64,000 nucleotides of DNA from an uncultured Sphingomonas sp. (GTDB taxonomy: Bacteria; Pseudomonadota; Alphaproteobacteria; Sphingomonadales; Sphingomonadaceae). The stretch spans positions 25,677 through 89,676 of the forward strand of contig NZ_CALMAW010000118.1 in NCBI RefSeq assembly GCF_937859915.1, read 5' to 3'. Made by a program: the position numbers and the translations under genes. This document shows, piece after piece, positions 47,183-57,042 of this stretch. How positions within the stretch are numbered: the first letter of the stretch is position 1; the number at the start of each line of letters is the position of its first letter. Below the pieces are notes generated by a model, which did not search any database, was not told the origin of the DNA, and was given only the letters and a program-made list of their open reading frames with translations.

Positions 47183-47733
47183 GCCCTGTGTCCAGCATCG
47201 ACGAAATCGTCGCGCTCTACGCGCTGCGCGGCGGACGGACCTATGGCGAAGGCGTGACGCAGACCGAACATGCGCTGCAGTGCGCGATGCAGGCAGAGGC
47301 CGCGGGGGCGTCGCCGCACCTCGTTATCGCATCGCTACTCCATGATATCGGGCATCTGCTCGTCGATCCGGACGATCTGACCGTCGACGACCGCCACGAG
47401 CAGGCGGGCGCCCGGGCGCTCGAGACGCTGTTTCATCCCGCCGTGTCCGATCCCGTCGCGCTGCACGTGTCGGCCAAGCGCTACCTCTGCCGTACCGAGC
47501 CGACATATCTGTCGGGATTGAGCCGTGCATCGCGGACGTCGCTTGCCCTTCAGGGCGGCGCCTTCGACGAGGCCGAGGCACGCGCCTTCGAGCGCCTGCC
47601 GCATTGGCGGGACGCCGTCTCGCTTCGCCGCTTCGACGACATGGGCAAGCGCGACGAGTCCGCGAACCGCGTGTTCGTCGACTATATCCCCCTGATGCGT
47701 GAGCTTGCGATCGCTCCGGCGCGCGGCGCCTAG
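47179..47733 (+). CDS. HD-domain oxygenase-like protein of phosphonate degradation (PhnZ-like)
   Basis: A 184-residue HD-domain protein similar in layout to the mixed-valent di-iron oxygenase PhnZ, which cleaves 2-amino-1-hydroxyethylphosphonate to glycine and phosphate. The metal-ligand pattern is visible: TEHALQ (His 31), LLHDIGHLL (His 55, Asp 56), DRHEQAG (His 73), LHVSAKRY (His 96) and RFDDMGK (Asp about 153-154). The TYGEGVTQ segment supplies the Tyr and Glu near the substrate pocket. The ATG at 47179 overlaps the LysR stop (ATGA). Whether it acts on the PhnZ substrate or a related phosphonate is not decided. Confidence 0.85.
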   Translation: MSPVSSIDEIVALYALRGGRTYGEGVTQTEHALQCAMQAEAAGASPHLVIASLLHDIGHLLVDPDDLTVDDRHEQAGARALETLFHPAVSDPVALHVSAKRYLCRTEPTYLSGLSRASRTSLALQGGAFDEAEARAFERLPHWRDAVSLRRFDDMGKRDESANRVFVDYIPLMRELAIAPARGA

Positions 47734-47970
47734 TCGCGTCGCGAGGCGGCGGGCCGGCCGCCATGCCTTGCTGCTCCGCAAGCGGTCGAACGCGCAACAG
47801 TCAGCCGTCTCAATTCCTAGCGATGACGAGTGACAGCGGTATGACATCGCAGCACAATCGGCCATAGTTCTGATCTATGCATGCCATTCAGCCAAAGACT
47901 TGGCATTGCGGCGCCGATTCAGACGAGAGGCGCCCCAGGGTTCGTAATTATACGACTTGGGGGCGTTATC

Positions 47971-50622
47971 ATGAAGGCCGACTATCTCATTTCCTGTGCG
48001 CTCGTCGCATTGCTGGGTACGACTGCGGCGCACGCCGCCGACACCGCGACCGCGGCGACCGCAGCGACAGCGGCTGACGCTCCGGCGCCCGAAATTGCCA
48101 ATGGCGACATCGTCGTCACGGCGCAGCGCCGCACCGAGAGCATCCAGAAGGTGCCGTTGACCGTCCAGGCGTTCAGCGGGGACACGCTGTCCAAGCTCAA
48201 TGTCACGACCTTCAACGACTTGCTCAAATATACCCCCAACGTCACTTTCAGCAGCAACGGCCCCGGCTCGGGCGCGATCTTCATGCGCGGCCTGTCGACC
48301 GGCTTTGCGGGCAACCAGTCGTCGGCGACGATCGCCTACTTCCCCAACGTCGCGCTGTATCTCGACGATCAGTCGATGCAGTTCCCGGCGCGCAACGCCG
48401 ATGTCTACATGGCGGACATGGAGCGCGTCGAAGTGCTCGAGGGGCCGCAGGGCACGCTGTTCGGCGGCGGCGCCGAGGCGGGCGCGGTGCGCTATATCAC
48501 CAACAAGCCCAATCTCGACAAGTTCGGCGGGCATATCGAGGGCAGCGCGGGCGGCACCGTCGGCGGCGCGCCCAACGGCTCGTTCAACGCCACGATCAAC
48601 GTCCCCATCATCCAGGACAAGCTGGCGATCCGCGCCGTCGTCTATGACGACCACCGCGGCGGCTATATCGACAACGTGCCGAGCACCTTCACCCGCGCCG
48701 ATACGGACACGGGCAACCACTATCTCAACAATGGCGGCAAGACCCTGCCGGCGAGCCAGCAGTCTAACGACGGCCAGTATAACAATTACGCCCTGGCGAA
48801 GAATAATTTCAATCCGGTCGATTATACCGGCGGCCGCGTCTCCGCGAAATGGGCGATCGACACCGATTGGGACCTGCTGATCTCCGAGAGCTACCAGAAG
48901 ATGGATGCCGAAGGGACCTTCGCCACCTATCCCACGGGCTCCGACTTCCAGCCGCTCGGCAAGCTGCAGACGACGGTGTTCACACCGAGCTACAACAAGG
49001 ACAAATATACCAATACCGCCTGGACGCTCAACGGCAAGATCGGCGACCTCAAGCTCGTCTACACAGGCGCCTATATGGACCGCCACATCGAGACTCAGCA
49101 GGACTATTCCAACTATTCGCGTACCGGCGGCGGCATGTATTATCAGTGCACCGGCGGCAGCACGGGCTGGGGCACGGGGGCGCCCTTCTGCTACTCGCCG
49201 GTCGCCTATTGGCACGATACCGTCAAGAATACGCATCTGAGCAACGAGGTACGCCTCTCGACCCCCGAAGACAAGCGCATCCGCCTGATCGTCGGCGCCT
49301 ATGAAGAGCGCTTCCGCATCAAGGACGTGATGAATTTCGACTATAAGACCATTCCAACCTGCACGACCTCGCTGATCGCGACGGCTGCCGCCTGTTCGGG
49401 CGTGGTGCAGACCGTCCCGGGCTCGACTGCCAACCAGCCGGGCCTCGAGCCCAACAACACCGCGTTCGGCGAGGACGTGCAGCGGGGCTACGACCAATAT
49501 GCCTTCTTCGGCTCGGTCGATTTCGACATCCTGCCCAATCTCACGCTCACCGCCGGCACCCGCTATTATCATTATAAGGAGTTCGAGGTCGGTTCCCAGT
49601 TCGAGACCTATGCGAGCAATTGCTACGAGACGCTCGTCTGCACGGTCGCCGGGTCCGGCAACGTCAATATCGACGCGAGCAACGACCATGTCGTCTATCA
49701 TGGCTTCAAGAGCCGTGCGTCGCTGTCGTGGAAGCCGTTCGACCACACGCTGGTCTATGCGACCTTCAGCCAGGGCTTCCGCCCGGGCGGCTTCAACCGG
49801 GCGACCAAGCTGATCCTGCCCGACGTCAACGGCACCGCGCAGCTGCTGCGCCCCAACGGCTACAAGCCGGACACGCTTACGAACTATGAGGTCGGTCTCA
49901 AGACCGATCTCTTCGATCACAAGGTCCAGCTCAACCTCTCAGCCTATTATATGGACTGGGACAATGTGCAGATCGGTTTCTTCAATCCGGCCGGCGGCTT
50001 CGGCAACACCAGCTTCGTGACCAACGGTGCCAATTTCCACGTCAAGGGCATCGAGGCCCAGGTCGTCGCCCGGCCGATCTCGGGGTTCAGCGTGCAACTC
50101 GGCGCGACCTACAATGACAGCAAGCAGGTCTCCTCGCCTTGCTTCATCTCGAACGTCACGGGGTCGACCAGCTTCGGCAAGTGCATCACCTCCTATTACA
50201 GCAACGGTGCCGCCATACCGCTGCAGAGCCCGTTCGGCTCGGAAGGGTCGAGCCTGCCCTACGCACCGCATGTGCAGGCCGATCTGCGCGCGCGCTACGA
50301 ATGGACGGGTGCAGCCCGTCTCGGCTATTTCGTATCGGGCGGGGTCTCCTATACCGGGCCCACTTACAACCAGCCTTCGACCTATCCGTCGGGCGAGGGC
50401 GTGTTGATCCCGGGCACGACGCTGCTGCGTTACCGGATGTCGGGCTATGCCCTGCTCGACGCCTCGGTGGGCATCCAGCGCGACGCCTGGACAGCGTCGC
50501 TGTTCGGCGAAAATCTGAGCAACAGCCACGCCAGCACCTTCACCTCGTCGGCCCAGTTCATCAAGTCCGAGGTGGTAGTCCGCCCGATGACCTACGGTCT
50601 GCGGATCGGCTACACCTTCTGA
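47971..50622 (+). CDS. TonB-dependent receptor
   Basis: An 883-residue outer-membrane receptor. The signal peptide is MKADYLISCALVALLGTTAA, followed by an Ala/Thr-rich linker and the TonB box DIVVTAQRRTESIQKVPL. The plug contains IFMRGLSTGF and VEVLEGPQGTLFGGGAEAGA, and the barrel ends TYGLRIGYTF. GGGGG lies before the ATG at 47971; the frame is open upstream without a ribosome site. It is 237 bases downstream of the phosphonate HD gene in the same direction, so a link to phosphonate or aromatic-compound uptake is possible but unproven. A hairpin follows its stop. Confidence 0.93.
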   Translation: MKADYLISCALVALLGTTAAHAADTATAATAATAADAPAPEIANGDIVVTAQRRTESIQKVPLTVQAFSGDTLSKLNVTTFNDLLKYTPNVTFSSNGPGSGAIFMRGLSTGFAGNQSSATIAYFPNVALYLDDQSMQFPARNADVYMADMERVEVLEGPQGTLFGGGAEAGAVRYITNKPNLDKFGGHIEGSAGGTVGGAPNGSFNATINVPIIQDKLAIRAVVYDDHRGGYIDNVPSTFTRADTDTGNHYLNNGGKTLPASQQSNDGQYNNYALAKNNFNPVDYTGGRVSAKWAIDTDWDLLISESYQKMDAEGTFATYPTGSDFQPLGKLQTTVFTPSYNKDKYTNTAWTLNGKIGDLKLVYTGAYMDRHIETQQDYSNYSRTGGGMYYQCTGGSTGWGTGAPFCYSPVAYWHDTVKNTHLSNEVRLSTPEDKRIRLIVGAYEERFRIKDVMNFDYKTIPTCTTSLIATAAACSGVVQTVPGSTANQPGLEPNNTAFGEDVQRGYDQYAFFGSVDFDILPNLTLTAGTRYYHYKEFEVGSQFETYASNCYETLVCTVAGSGNVNIDASNDHVVYHGFKSRASLSWKPFDHTLVYATFSQGFRPGGFNRATKLILPDVNGTAQLLRPNGYKPDTLTNYEVGLKTDLFDHKVQLNLSAYYMDWDNVQIGFFNPAGGFGNTSFVTNGANFHVKGIEAQVVARPISGFSVQLGATYNDSKQVSSPCFISNVTGSTSFGKCITSYYSNGAAIPLQSPFGSEGSSLPYAPHVQADLRARYEWTGAARLGYFVSGGVSYTGPTYNQPSTYPSGEGVLIPGTTLLRYRMSGYALLDASVGIQRDAWTASLFGENLSNSHASTFTSSAQFIKSEVVVRPMTYGLRIGYTF

Positions 50623-50636
50623 CGATCGGATGATGC

Positions 50637-50662
50637 GAGGGCAGGGGCCGACACCTGCCCTC
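50637..50662 (+). terminator. Hairpin after the TonB receptor
   Basis: A perfect nine-base-pair stem GAGGGCAGG / CCTGCCCTC with an eight-base loop, 14 bases after the receptor stop. It has no T-run. Confidence 0.5.
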
Positions 50663-50962
50663 CTATCGGGACCGACAAGCGATCCGCGAGGCTCGTGTCG
50701 CGACCGCGCGACATGTCCTGACGCTCATTCGCGGCGGCGATCGCCAGGCGCGTGAACCGATACCGCCTGCTTGGCGGTGATCATGGCGCGGCGCATCGCC
50801 GCAACGGGGCGGCGGTCGACGCCGCTTCGCTGGCCGGCGAGCAGCAGCATGCCGGTCCGGCGTCGACCAAGCGCGCACGTGCTTGAATAGGTCGGTGATG
50901 ATGCTTGCCGCCGGACGCGGACCGTGACACCCCTTGGTGCCGCACCCTGAAAGGACTTCGGC
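50663..50962. other. 300-base stretch without a convincing gene
   Basis: Short open frames exist on both strands but have no ribosome site, no recognisable motif and Arg/Ser-rich noise-like composition. The last 20 bases hold AAAGGAC, the ribosome site of the DUF4126 gene. Confidence 0.5.
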
Positions 50963-51418
50963 ATGATCGTCCTCGCCTTCGTCATCGGCATCGTCGCGGG
51001 ATTGCGCGCGATGATGGCACCCGCCGCCGCCGCCTGGGCCGCCTCGGCGGGCCGACTTCAGCTCGACGGCAGCTGGCTTGCCTTCCTTGGCTACCGGTTC
51101 ACTCCTTGGATCCTCTCGCTGCTCGCGGTGGGCGAGCTGGTGACCGACCAGTTGCCGTCGACGCCGAGCCGCAAGGTGCCGGTGCAGTTCGGTGCGCGGC
51201 TGGTGACCGGCAGCGTCGCCGGCGCGGCGATCGGCAGCGGCGTGGGCTCGTGGTTCATGGGGCTGCTGCTCGGTCTCTTGGGCGCGGTGATCGGCACGCT
51301 GGGCGGTGCGGCGCTGCGCGGCAGGATGGCAGCCGCGTTCGGCAGCGATCGGCCGGCCGCGCTGATTGAGGATGCGGTCGCAATCCTGGGCTCGGCCGCG
51401 GTCGTGCTGCTGCTGTGA
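50963..51418 (+). CDS. DUF4126 family small membrane protein
   Basis: A 151-residue inner-membrane protein with four hydrophobic segments (IVLAFVIGIVAGLRAMMAPA; LLAVGELVTDQLP; GARLVTGSVAGAAIG; LLLGLLGAVIGTLGGAALRG). GLRAMMAPAAAAWA is the DUF4126 start pattern. AAAGGAC is well spaced before the ATG. It overlaps the start of the flavoprotein that follows (GTGA), so the two are translated together. Function unknown. Confidence 0.82.
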   Translation: MIVLAFVIGIVAGLRAMMAPAAAAWAASAGRLQLDGSWLAFLGYRFTPWILSLLAVGELVTDQLPSTPSRKVPVQFGARLVTGSVAGAAIGSGVGSWFMGLLLGLLGAVIGTLGGAALRGRMAAAFGSDRPAALIEDAVAILGSAAVVLLL

Positions 51419-52800
51419 GCCGCGCCTTCGACGCGATCATCGTTGGCGCGGGGCAGGCGGGGCCGCCGCTCGCCGGACGGCTGACCGCGGCGGGGATGAA
51501 GGTCGCGCTGATCGAGCGCAAGCTGGTCGGCGGCACCTGCGTCAACACCGGCTGCATGCCGACGAAGACGCTGGTCGCCAGCGCCTATGCCGCCCACCTC
51601 GCGCGGCGCGCGGCCGAGTTCGGCGTCTCGACGGGGGCGGTCGGCATCGACATGCCCGCGGTCGCCGCGCGTGCTGAGAAGGTGGTGACCAAGGCGCGGA
51701 CGAGCAACGAACAATGGCTGGAGAGCATGGAGGGGCTCACCTTCCTGCGCGGCCACGCGCGCTTCACGGCGCCCGGCGTTATCGAGGTCGACGGCGAGGC
51801 CCTCACCGCGCCGCGCATCTTCCTCAATGTCGGCGGGCGCGCGACCGTGCCCGACATGCCGGGAGTCGGCGACGTGCCGCACCTCGACAACACCGACATG
51901 GTCGTGCTCGACCGCGTTCCCGATCATCTGGTGGTGGTGGGCGGCAGCTATGTCGGGCTGGAATTCGCGCAGATGTACCGGCGCTTCGGCGCGGCGGTGA
52001 CGGTTGTCGAGCGTGGCGAGCGGCTGATCGCGCATGAGGACGCCGACGCGTCGGACGCGGTGCGCGACATATTGCAGGATGAGGGTATCGTCGTGCGTAC
52101 CGGCGCCGACTGTATCGGTTTCGAGGCTCACCCGCGGGGCGTGTCGGTGTCGGTCGACTGCGCGTCGGGCGAGCCCGCCGTGATCGGCAGCCATGTACTG
52201 CTCGCGGTCGGGCGGCGGCCGAACACCGACGATCTGGGCCTGGAGGTCGCCGGCGTCGCGACCGACTCCCGCGGTTACATCGAGGTGGACGACCGGTTGC
52301 AGACTAATGTCGCGGGCATCTGGGCGCTGGGCGATTGCAACGGCCGGGGCGCTTTCACCCACACCGCCTACAATGATTTCGAGATCGTCGCCGCCAACCT
52401 CCTCGACGGCGAAGACCGGAAGGTCAGCCAGAGGCTGCTTGGCTATGCGCTCTACACCGATCCGCCGCTCGGCCGCGTCGGCCTGAGCGAGGCCGAGGCC
52501 CGCCGGAGCGGCCGGCCACTGCTGGTCTCCAAGCGGCCGATGACGCGGGTCGGGCGGGCCGTCGAAAAGGGCGAGACCAAGGGCTTCATCAAGATCGTCG
52601 CCGACGCCGAAACGCAGCGTATCCTCGGCGCCGCGATCCTGGGCACCGGCGGCGATGAGGCGATCCACGGCATCCTCGACATGATGAACGCCGATCAGCC
52701 GATCGCGGCGCTGCGATGGGCCGTGCCGATCCACCCCACCGTGTCCGAGCTGATCCCCACCGTCCTGCTCGGGCTCGCCCCTTCGAAGCAGGAACCGTAA
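51415..52800 (+). CDS. Class I pyridine nucleotide-disulfide oxidoreductase, mercuric-reductase-like
   Basis: A 461-residue FAD/NAD(P)H flavoprotein. The FAD motif is IVGAGQAGPPLAGRL, the redox disulfide is GGTCVNTGCMPTKTL (two Cys separated by four residues), the NAD(P)H motif is VVGGSYVGLEFAQMYRRFG, and the interface domain ends IPIHPTVSELIPT (His-Pro plus Glu). It lacks both the N-terminal metal-binding domain and the C-terminal Cys pair of MerA, so mercury reduction is unlikely; other disulfide or quinone substrates fit better. GTG start overlaps the DUF4126 stop. Confidence 0.85.
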   Translation: MSRAFDAIIVGAGQAGPPLAGRLTAAGMKVALIERKLVGGTCVNTGCMPTKTLVASAYAAHLARRAAEFGVSTGAVGIDMPAVAARAEKVVTKARTSNEQWLESMEGLTFLRGHARFTAPGVIEVDGEALTAPRIFLNVGGRATVPDMPGVGDVPHLDNTDMVVLDRVPDHLVVVGGSYVGLEFAQMYRRFGAAVTVVERGERLIAHEDADASDAVRDILQDEGIVVRTGADCIGFEAHPRGVSVSVDCASGEPAVIGSHVLLAVGRRPNTDDLGLEVAGVATDSRGYIEVDDRLQTNVAGIWALGDCNGRGAFTHTAYNDFEIVAANLLDGEDRKVSQRLLGYALYTDPPLGRVGLSEAEARRSGRPLLVSKRPMTRVGRAVEKGETKGFIKIVADAETQRILGAAILGTGGDEAIHGILDMMNADQPIAALRWAVPIHPTVSELIPTVLLGLAPSKQEP

Positions 52801-52914
52801 CCGACTGCTCCCGCCGCGCGCTACCGCGCCTTGAGCCGCGGCGCTGCGCGCCTGGCAATGACGGGCAGTCGGGATTGCTTCCGCCCCACTAGCCAGCGCG
52901 CCAGACCGGCATGC

Positions 52915-55900
52915 CTAGAACATGACGCCTAAGGTCAGCCGCCCCGCATTGTCCGAGCCCGCGCCGCCCATCAGGCCGGTGTAGCCGGCGCTGATGCGAA
53001 GCTTGGGGGCGGGCTGCCAGGCGATGTCGGCGCTTGCGGCGGCGGCGTCGCGCGAGAGACCGGCGCCGGTCACCGCGAAGGCGCCGGCGGTGCCCGCAAA
53101 GCTCAGGATCGCGGTCGGATCGATGCGGCCATAGGCGCGCTGCCAGGCGATCCCGGCATGGACCGAGACCGCCGCGACCACGGGCGTCTCGATCTTGAGG
53201 CCGACGTCGGAGAATTGCACCGAGTCGGTGTGGCGCGCGCCGTCGAGCGCAGTCGCGCCACCGGTCTCGGCGAAGCCGTCGGTGTGGACGCGGTAGGCCG
53301 ACCCGCCGACGAACGGCTGGACCGTGCCGCCGCCCAGCGGCAGCGCGTAGCCGAGCTCGCCGAAGCCGTGCAGCGTGTCGCCGTCATAGCGCGCGTCGTC
53401 CAGATCGGAGAAGCCGCCGAACGACAGCGAACGCCGGGTGTCGATCCGCCCCCAATCATAGCCGATGCCGAAGCGCGCGCGCAGCGCGCCATAAGCGCCG
53501 CCGGCATAGGCGAGCACGTGGCCGGTGCGCAGCCGCGCCGAACTGCCGCGGTCGTCGACGGTCAGCTTGGTGTGGGTATAGCCGCCGGCGACGCCGATCC
53601 GCAGGCTGCCGAGCAGCGCGATGTCGTAGCCGCCGATGCCGCCATAGGTGTTGCGCTCGGTGTCGGCCGCGCCTTGCCGGCCATTGTCCTCGCCGTGATT
53701 GCCGAGGAACTGGCCCCACAGCCCCGATGGCTGGGCGGCACCGGTGTCGAGCCGGCCGATCGCGGCGCCCTCGACGAGCATCGCGTCGTGGACCATCGCG
53801 GTCCGTGCCGAGGCGTGGACCTCGCCCGACAGCTGCGACAGCGCGCTGCGGACGCCCGCGTCCGACGGATCGAGCGTCAGCGCGGCATAGGCGGCGTTGC
53901 CGGTGCCGAGCGCGCCGAACACGCCGGCGACATTGGCCTGGTTGGGATTGACCGCGAGCGTCTGCAGCGAGGCGCCGGTGCGTGCGAGATCGACGAACAC
54001 GCTGTTGGCGGTGCTGCCGAGCCGCAATTCGGTGCCGTTCACCGGCGTCTGCGCGAGCGTGTAGCTGCCGGTGATGCCGCCGGTCGCGGTGAGCAGCAGA
54101 TAGCGCGTGCCGATCAGCAGATCGCCCGCGCCGCGCGCGACCGTGATCGTCGCGGCGCTGCCGATCGTCGCCGTGCCCCCGACCGCGATCCGGCTGCTGA
54201 TCGCGCCGGGCAGGATGGTGGCCGCATAGGTCGAGCCGGCCTGCTGGTTGAGGGTGCCCGTGATCACGAGCGTGCCGACGCCGGGCGCCAGCACGCCGCC
54301 GCCATTGACCGTCGCCGACGCGATCTGGCCAGTGCCGGCGAGCTTCGCCCCCTGTTCGACGGTCACCGCCGAGGCCAGCGTACCATTGAGCAGCAGCGTG
54401 CCGTTGACGACGTCGGTCCGCCCGGTGAAGCTTTGCGAGCCGATCGTCAGCACGCCCGCGCCGGTCTTCTCGAGCAGACCGGTGCCCGCGAGCGACGCGG
54501 TCAGCGTGCCGTCGGTCGGCTGGTTGACGATCAGCGCGCCATTGTCGGCGATCGATCCGATCAGCACCGCCGCAGGGCCTGTCAGCGCGGCGCCGGCATC
54601 GATGCTGGTGCCGTTGGTGAACGTCGAGGCGCCGGTCAGCGTCCAGACGCCCGATGCGACGTCGAGATGCTCGAAATTGGTCGCGCCGGCGAAGCTGCCG
54701 AAGCCGGTGCCGGCGAGCGTGACCTGATCGGTGCCCGCGCCGCCGTCGACGCTGCCGATGATCGTCGATCCGGGGAGAAGGGTGAGTTGGTCGTTGCCCG
54801 CACCCATGCTGATCGCGACGCCGTTGCCGCCGCTGATCGTCCCCGAATTGACGATCGTGTCGTTGAAATTGCCGACCAACGTGATGCCCGCCCCGGTGAC
54901 ACCGCGGATCGTGCCCGCATTGGTGATGCTGGTGGCACCCGCAGCCGATCCGCCCGCGCCGTCGTCGACGAGGATGCCGTTGCCCTGGCCGCTGATCAGC
55001 GCCCCGGCATTGTTGACGACGGTGCCGCCGCCGATCGCGATGCCTTCGCTCGAATTGGGATTGCCGCCCTTGTCGACACCCGCGGCGCCGGTGCCCTGGA
55101 TGATACCTGAGTTGGTGATGTTGGCGATGAAATCGATGTCGACGCCGTCGCCATCGCCGTTGGCGCTGACGCCGTTATAGGCGCCGGTGATCGTACCGAA
55201 ATTGACCACCGTGCCATTGCCGTCCGATCCGACCCCCGAGCCGTTGCGACCGGTGATCGAGCCGAAGTTGGTGACGGTGAGCCCGGTGCTGCTGGTGATG
55301 CCGTGGCGCTCGCCGGAGATCACGCCGGTCGTCTCGTTGATGACGGTGGCGGTGTGCGCCTGCATGTCGATGCCGTCGTTGCTGTCGTCGAGCACGCCGT
55401 CGGCGAAGATCGTGCCGGCATTGTCGATGATCGAGCCCTGGCCCGAGCGGATGCCGTCGGCGCCGAAGCTCTGGATCACGCCGCCGGCGAGATTGTTGAT
55501 CCGCACCGTCGCGCCTGGCGTCGTGATCGCGTCGAAATCGATCGCCTGGCCGCCGTTGGTGGTCTTGATCGTGCCCGCATTGTTGACGGTGATCGTGCCC
55601 TGGCTGACGTCGAGATTCACGCGGAACGCATCGTCCTGCGAGGTGATCAGCGCGCCCGCGGCGTTGGTGAGCGTGATCGTGCGCGGCAGTGCGGTGCCCG
55701 AGACGTTGATCGCGCGACCACCGCTGGCGGTCGACTGGATCGTGCCGCCATTGGTGATGACCACGCCGGTCGCGGCGGTCTTCTCGGTCACCGCGGGATC
55801 GGCCGGAGACACGATCGCGCCGCCCGCTTGGACGGTCAGCGTGTCGGTGCCGCCGACGGTCTGCTGCGCGGTTGCGGTGGTGCCGCTGGCGACCACGATC

Positions 55901-55989
55901 GCCGCCGCATCGGCGGGCGTCGTGGCGACCGCGATCGCAAGCAGGCTGGAGACCGCGCCGGACAGGCCGACGATGTGCCGATTCCGCAT
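52915..55989 (-). CDS. Autotransporter (type Va) with beta-helical passenger
   Basis: A 1024-residue outer-membrane autotransporter. The signal peptide is LSGAVSSLLAIAVATTPADA. A passenger of repetitive N-A/S-G-T-I strands (NNAGTIKTTNG, NAGTIFADGV, NSGTISGGNGV, about 40-640) predicts a right-handed beta-helix. An autotransporter barrel domain from about 745 (SGLWGQFLGNHGED) ends GRLTLGVMF, with terminal Phe as for BAM-inserted barrels. No protease motif is seen in the passenger, so an adhesin or surface structure is likely. It lies 78 bases beyond virB11 on the same strand but is probably independent. Confidence 0.9.
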   Translation of the reverse strand: MRNRHIVGLSGAVSSLLAIAVATTPADAAAIVVASGTTATAQQTVGGTDTLTVQAGGAIVSPADPAVTEKTAATGVVITNGGTIQSTASGGRAINVSGTALPRTITLTNAAGALITSQDDAFRVNLDVSQGTITVNNAGTIKTTNGGQAIDFDAITTPGATVRINNLAGGVIQSFGADGIRSGQGSIIDNAGTIFADGVLDDSNDGIDMQAHTATVINETTGVISGERHGITSSTGLTVTNFGSITGRNGSGVGSDGNGTVVNFGTITGAYNGVSANGDGDGVDIDFIANITNSGIIQGTGAAGVDKGGNPNSSEGIAIGGGTVVNNAGALISGQGNGILVDDGAGGSAAGATSITNAGTIRGVTGAGITLVGNFNDTIVNSGTISGGNGVAISMGAGNDQLTLLPGSTIIGSVDGGAGTDQVTLAGTGFGSFAGATNFEHLDVASGVWTLTGASTFTNGTSIDAGAALTGPAAVLIGSIADNGALIVNQPTDGTLTASLAGTGLLEKTGAGVLTIGSQSFTGRTDVVNGTLLLNGTLASAVTVEQGAKLAGTGQIASATVNGGGVLAPGVGTLVITGTLNQQAGSTYAATILPGAISSRIAVGGTATIGSAATITVARGAGDLLIGTRYLLLTATGGITGSYTLAQTPVNGTELRLGSTANSVFVDLARTGASLQTLAVNPNQANVAGVFGALGTGNAAYAALTLDPSDAGVRSALSQLSGEVHASARTAMVHDAMLVEGAAIGRLDTGAAQPSGLWGQFLGNHGEDNGRQGAADTERNTYGGIGGYDIALLGSLRIGVAGGYTHTKLTVDDRGSSARLRTGHVLAYAGGAYGALRARFGIGYDWGRIDTRRSLSFGGFSDLDDARYDGDTLHGFGELGYALPLGGGTVQPFVGGSAYRVHTDGFAETGGATALDGARHTDSVQFSDVGLKIETPVVAAVSVHAGIAWQRAYGRIDPTAILSFAGTAGAFAVTGAGLSRDAAAASADIAWQPAPKLRISAGYTGLMGGAGSDNAGRLTLGVMF

Positions 55990-56067
55990 GATGATGTTTC
56001 CCCTTGGATTATTGCGATGCCGGTTAGACCGCGCGCATGACGCCTCGGTGACGCGATCGGTGGATTT

Positions 56068-57042
56068 TCAACGCCGTTCGCGCCCGATCCAGTCGATCGC
56101 GACGATGCCGCGGCGACCGTCGGCGCGGCCGAGTTGGACGATCACGTCGATCATCGATCGCGCATAGGCGAGCGTGTCGTCGCGCCCGAGTCCGAGCCCC
56201 GCCTGCATCACCATCAACACAAGCTGTTCGAGCGCGCCGGCCGGCGAACTGGCGTGAATGGTCGAGAAGGAGCCGGGGTGGCCGGTGTTGATCGCGCGTA
56301 GGAAGCTGACCACCTCGCGGCCGCGCAGCTCGCCGAGCACGATGCGATCGGGCCGCAGCCGGAGCGCCGCCTGGAGCAGATCGTCGGTGCCCGCACGCGA
56401 CTCGCCGAGCTCGCCCTTGACCGCGACCAGACCGAGGCTGTTGGCGTGGCGCAGCTGGATTTCCGGCGTGTCCTCGATCAGCACGATGCGCTCGTGCGCG
56501 GGTACCTCGCGCAGCAGCGCGTTGAGGAAGGTCGTCTTGCCGCTCGACGTGCCGCCGGAGACCAGGATCGTCTGCCGCGCACCGACCGCGCGGACCAGAA
56601 AGCCGACCGGATCGGTCTGCGGATCGGGCCACGCCGTAACGGTCTGCGTGCGCGCAAGCGGGCCGTGATCATAGGCCGAGAGCGGCAGGTCGACGAGGCG
56701 ATGGCGGCGGATCGCGAGCGCCCAGTGCGCGCGCGTGGCGGAGGGCGCGACGAACTGCACGCGCGCGCCGTCGGGCAGGACGGCGGCGAGCAAGGGCTGC
56801 TCGCGATTGACACCCTGATGGCTGATCCGCGCGACCTGCTCGGCGAGGCGGCGCAGGTGGCGATCGTCGAGTGCGGGAAGGTCGATCCGCTCCATGCCGC
56901 GGCCGGCAGCCTCCACCCAGATCTCGCCGGGGCGGTTGATCAATATCTCGCTGACATCCTCGCGCGCGAGCCAGGGCTTGAGCGGCGCCAGATAGGCGTC
57001 GAGATAGACGCCGCCGCCGATCGCTTCGACCGCGCCGCTCAT
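56068..57042 (-). CDS. virB11: Type IV secretion ATPase VirB11
   Basis: A 324-residue hexameric secretion ATPase. The N-terminal domain (ISEILINRPGEIW-like segment: VSEILINRPGEIWVEA) precedes the Walker A SGGTSSGKTTF (about 160-170), the Asp box IVLIEDTPEIQL, the Walker B region RIVLGELRGRE and the His box TGHPGSFSTIHA. The start overlaps the virB10 stop (ATGA). It energises pilus biogenesis and substrate transfer at the inner membrane. It is the last gene of the operon. Confidence 0.95.
   Translation of the reverse strand: MSGAVEAIGGGVYLDAYLAPLKPWLAREDVSEILINRPGEIWVEAAGRGMERIDLPALDDRHLRRLAEQVARISHQGVNREQPLLAAVLPDGARVQFVAPSATRAHWALAIRRHRLVDLPLSAYDHGPLARTQTVTAWPDPQTDPVGFLVRAVGARQTILVSGGTSSGKTTFLNALLREVPAHERIVLIEDTPEIQLRHANSLGLVAVKGELGESRAGTDDLLQAALRLRPDRIVLGELRGREVVSFLRAINTGHPGSFSTIHASSPAGALEQLVLMVMQAGLGLGRDDTLAYARSMIDVIVQLGRADGRRGIVAIDWIGRERR

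Noticed and set aside
50725-50991. Minus-strand 88-codon ORF between the TonB receptor and DUF4126 genes
   Set aside because: It has Arg-rich composition, no ribosome site, and overlaps the well-supported DUF4126 start.
51415-52800. Flavoprotein as genuine mercuric reductase MerA
   Set aside because: It lacks the N-terminal metal-binding domain and the C-terminal Cys pair, and no other mer genes are nearby.
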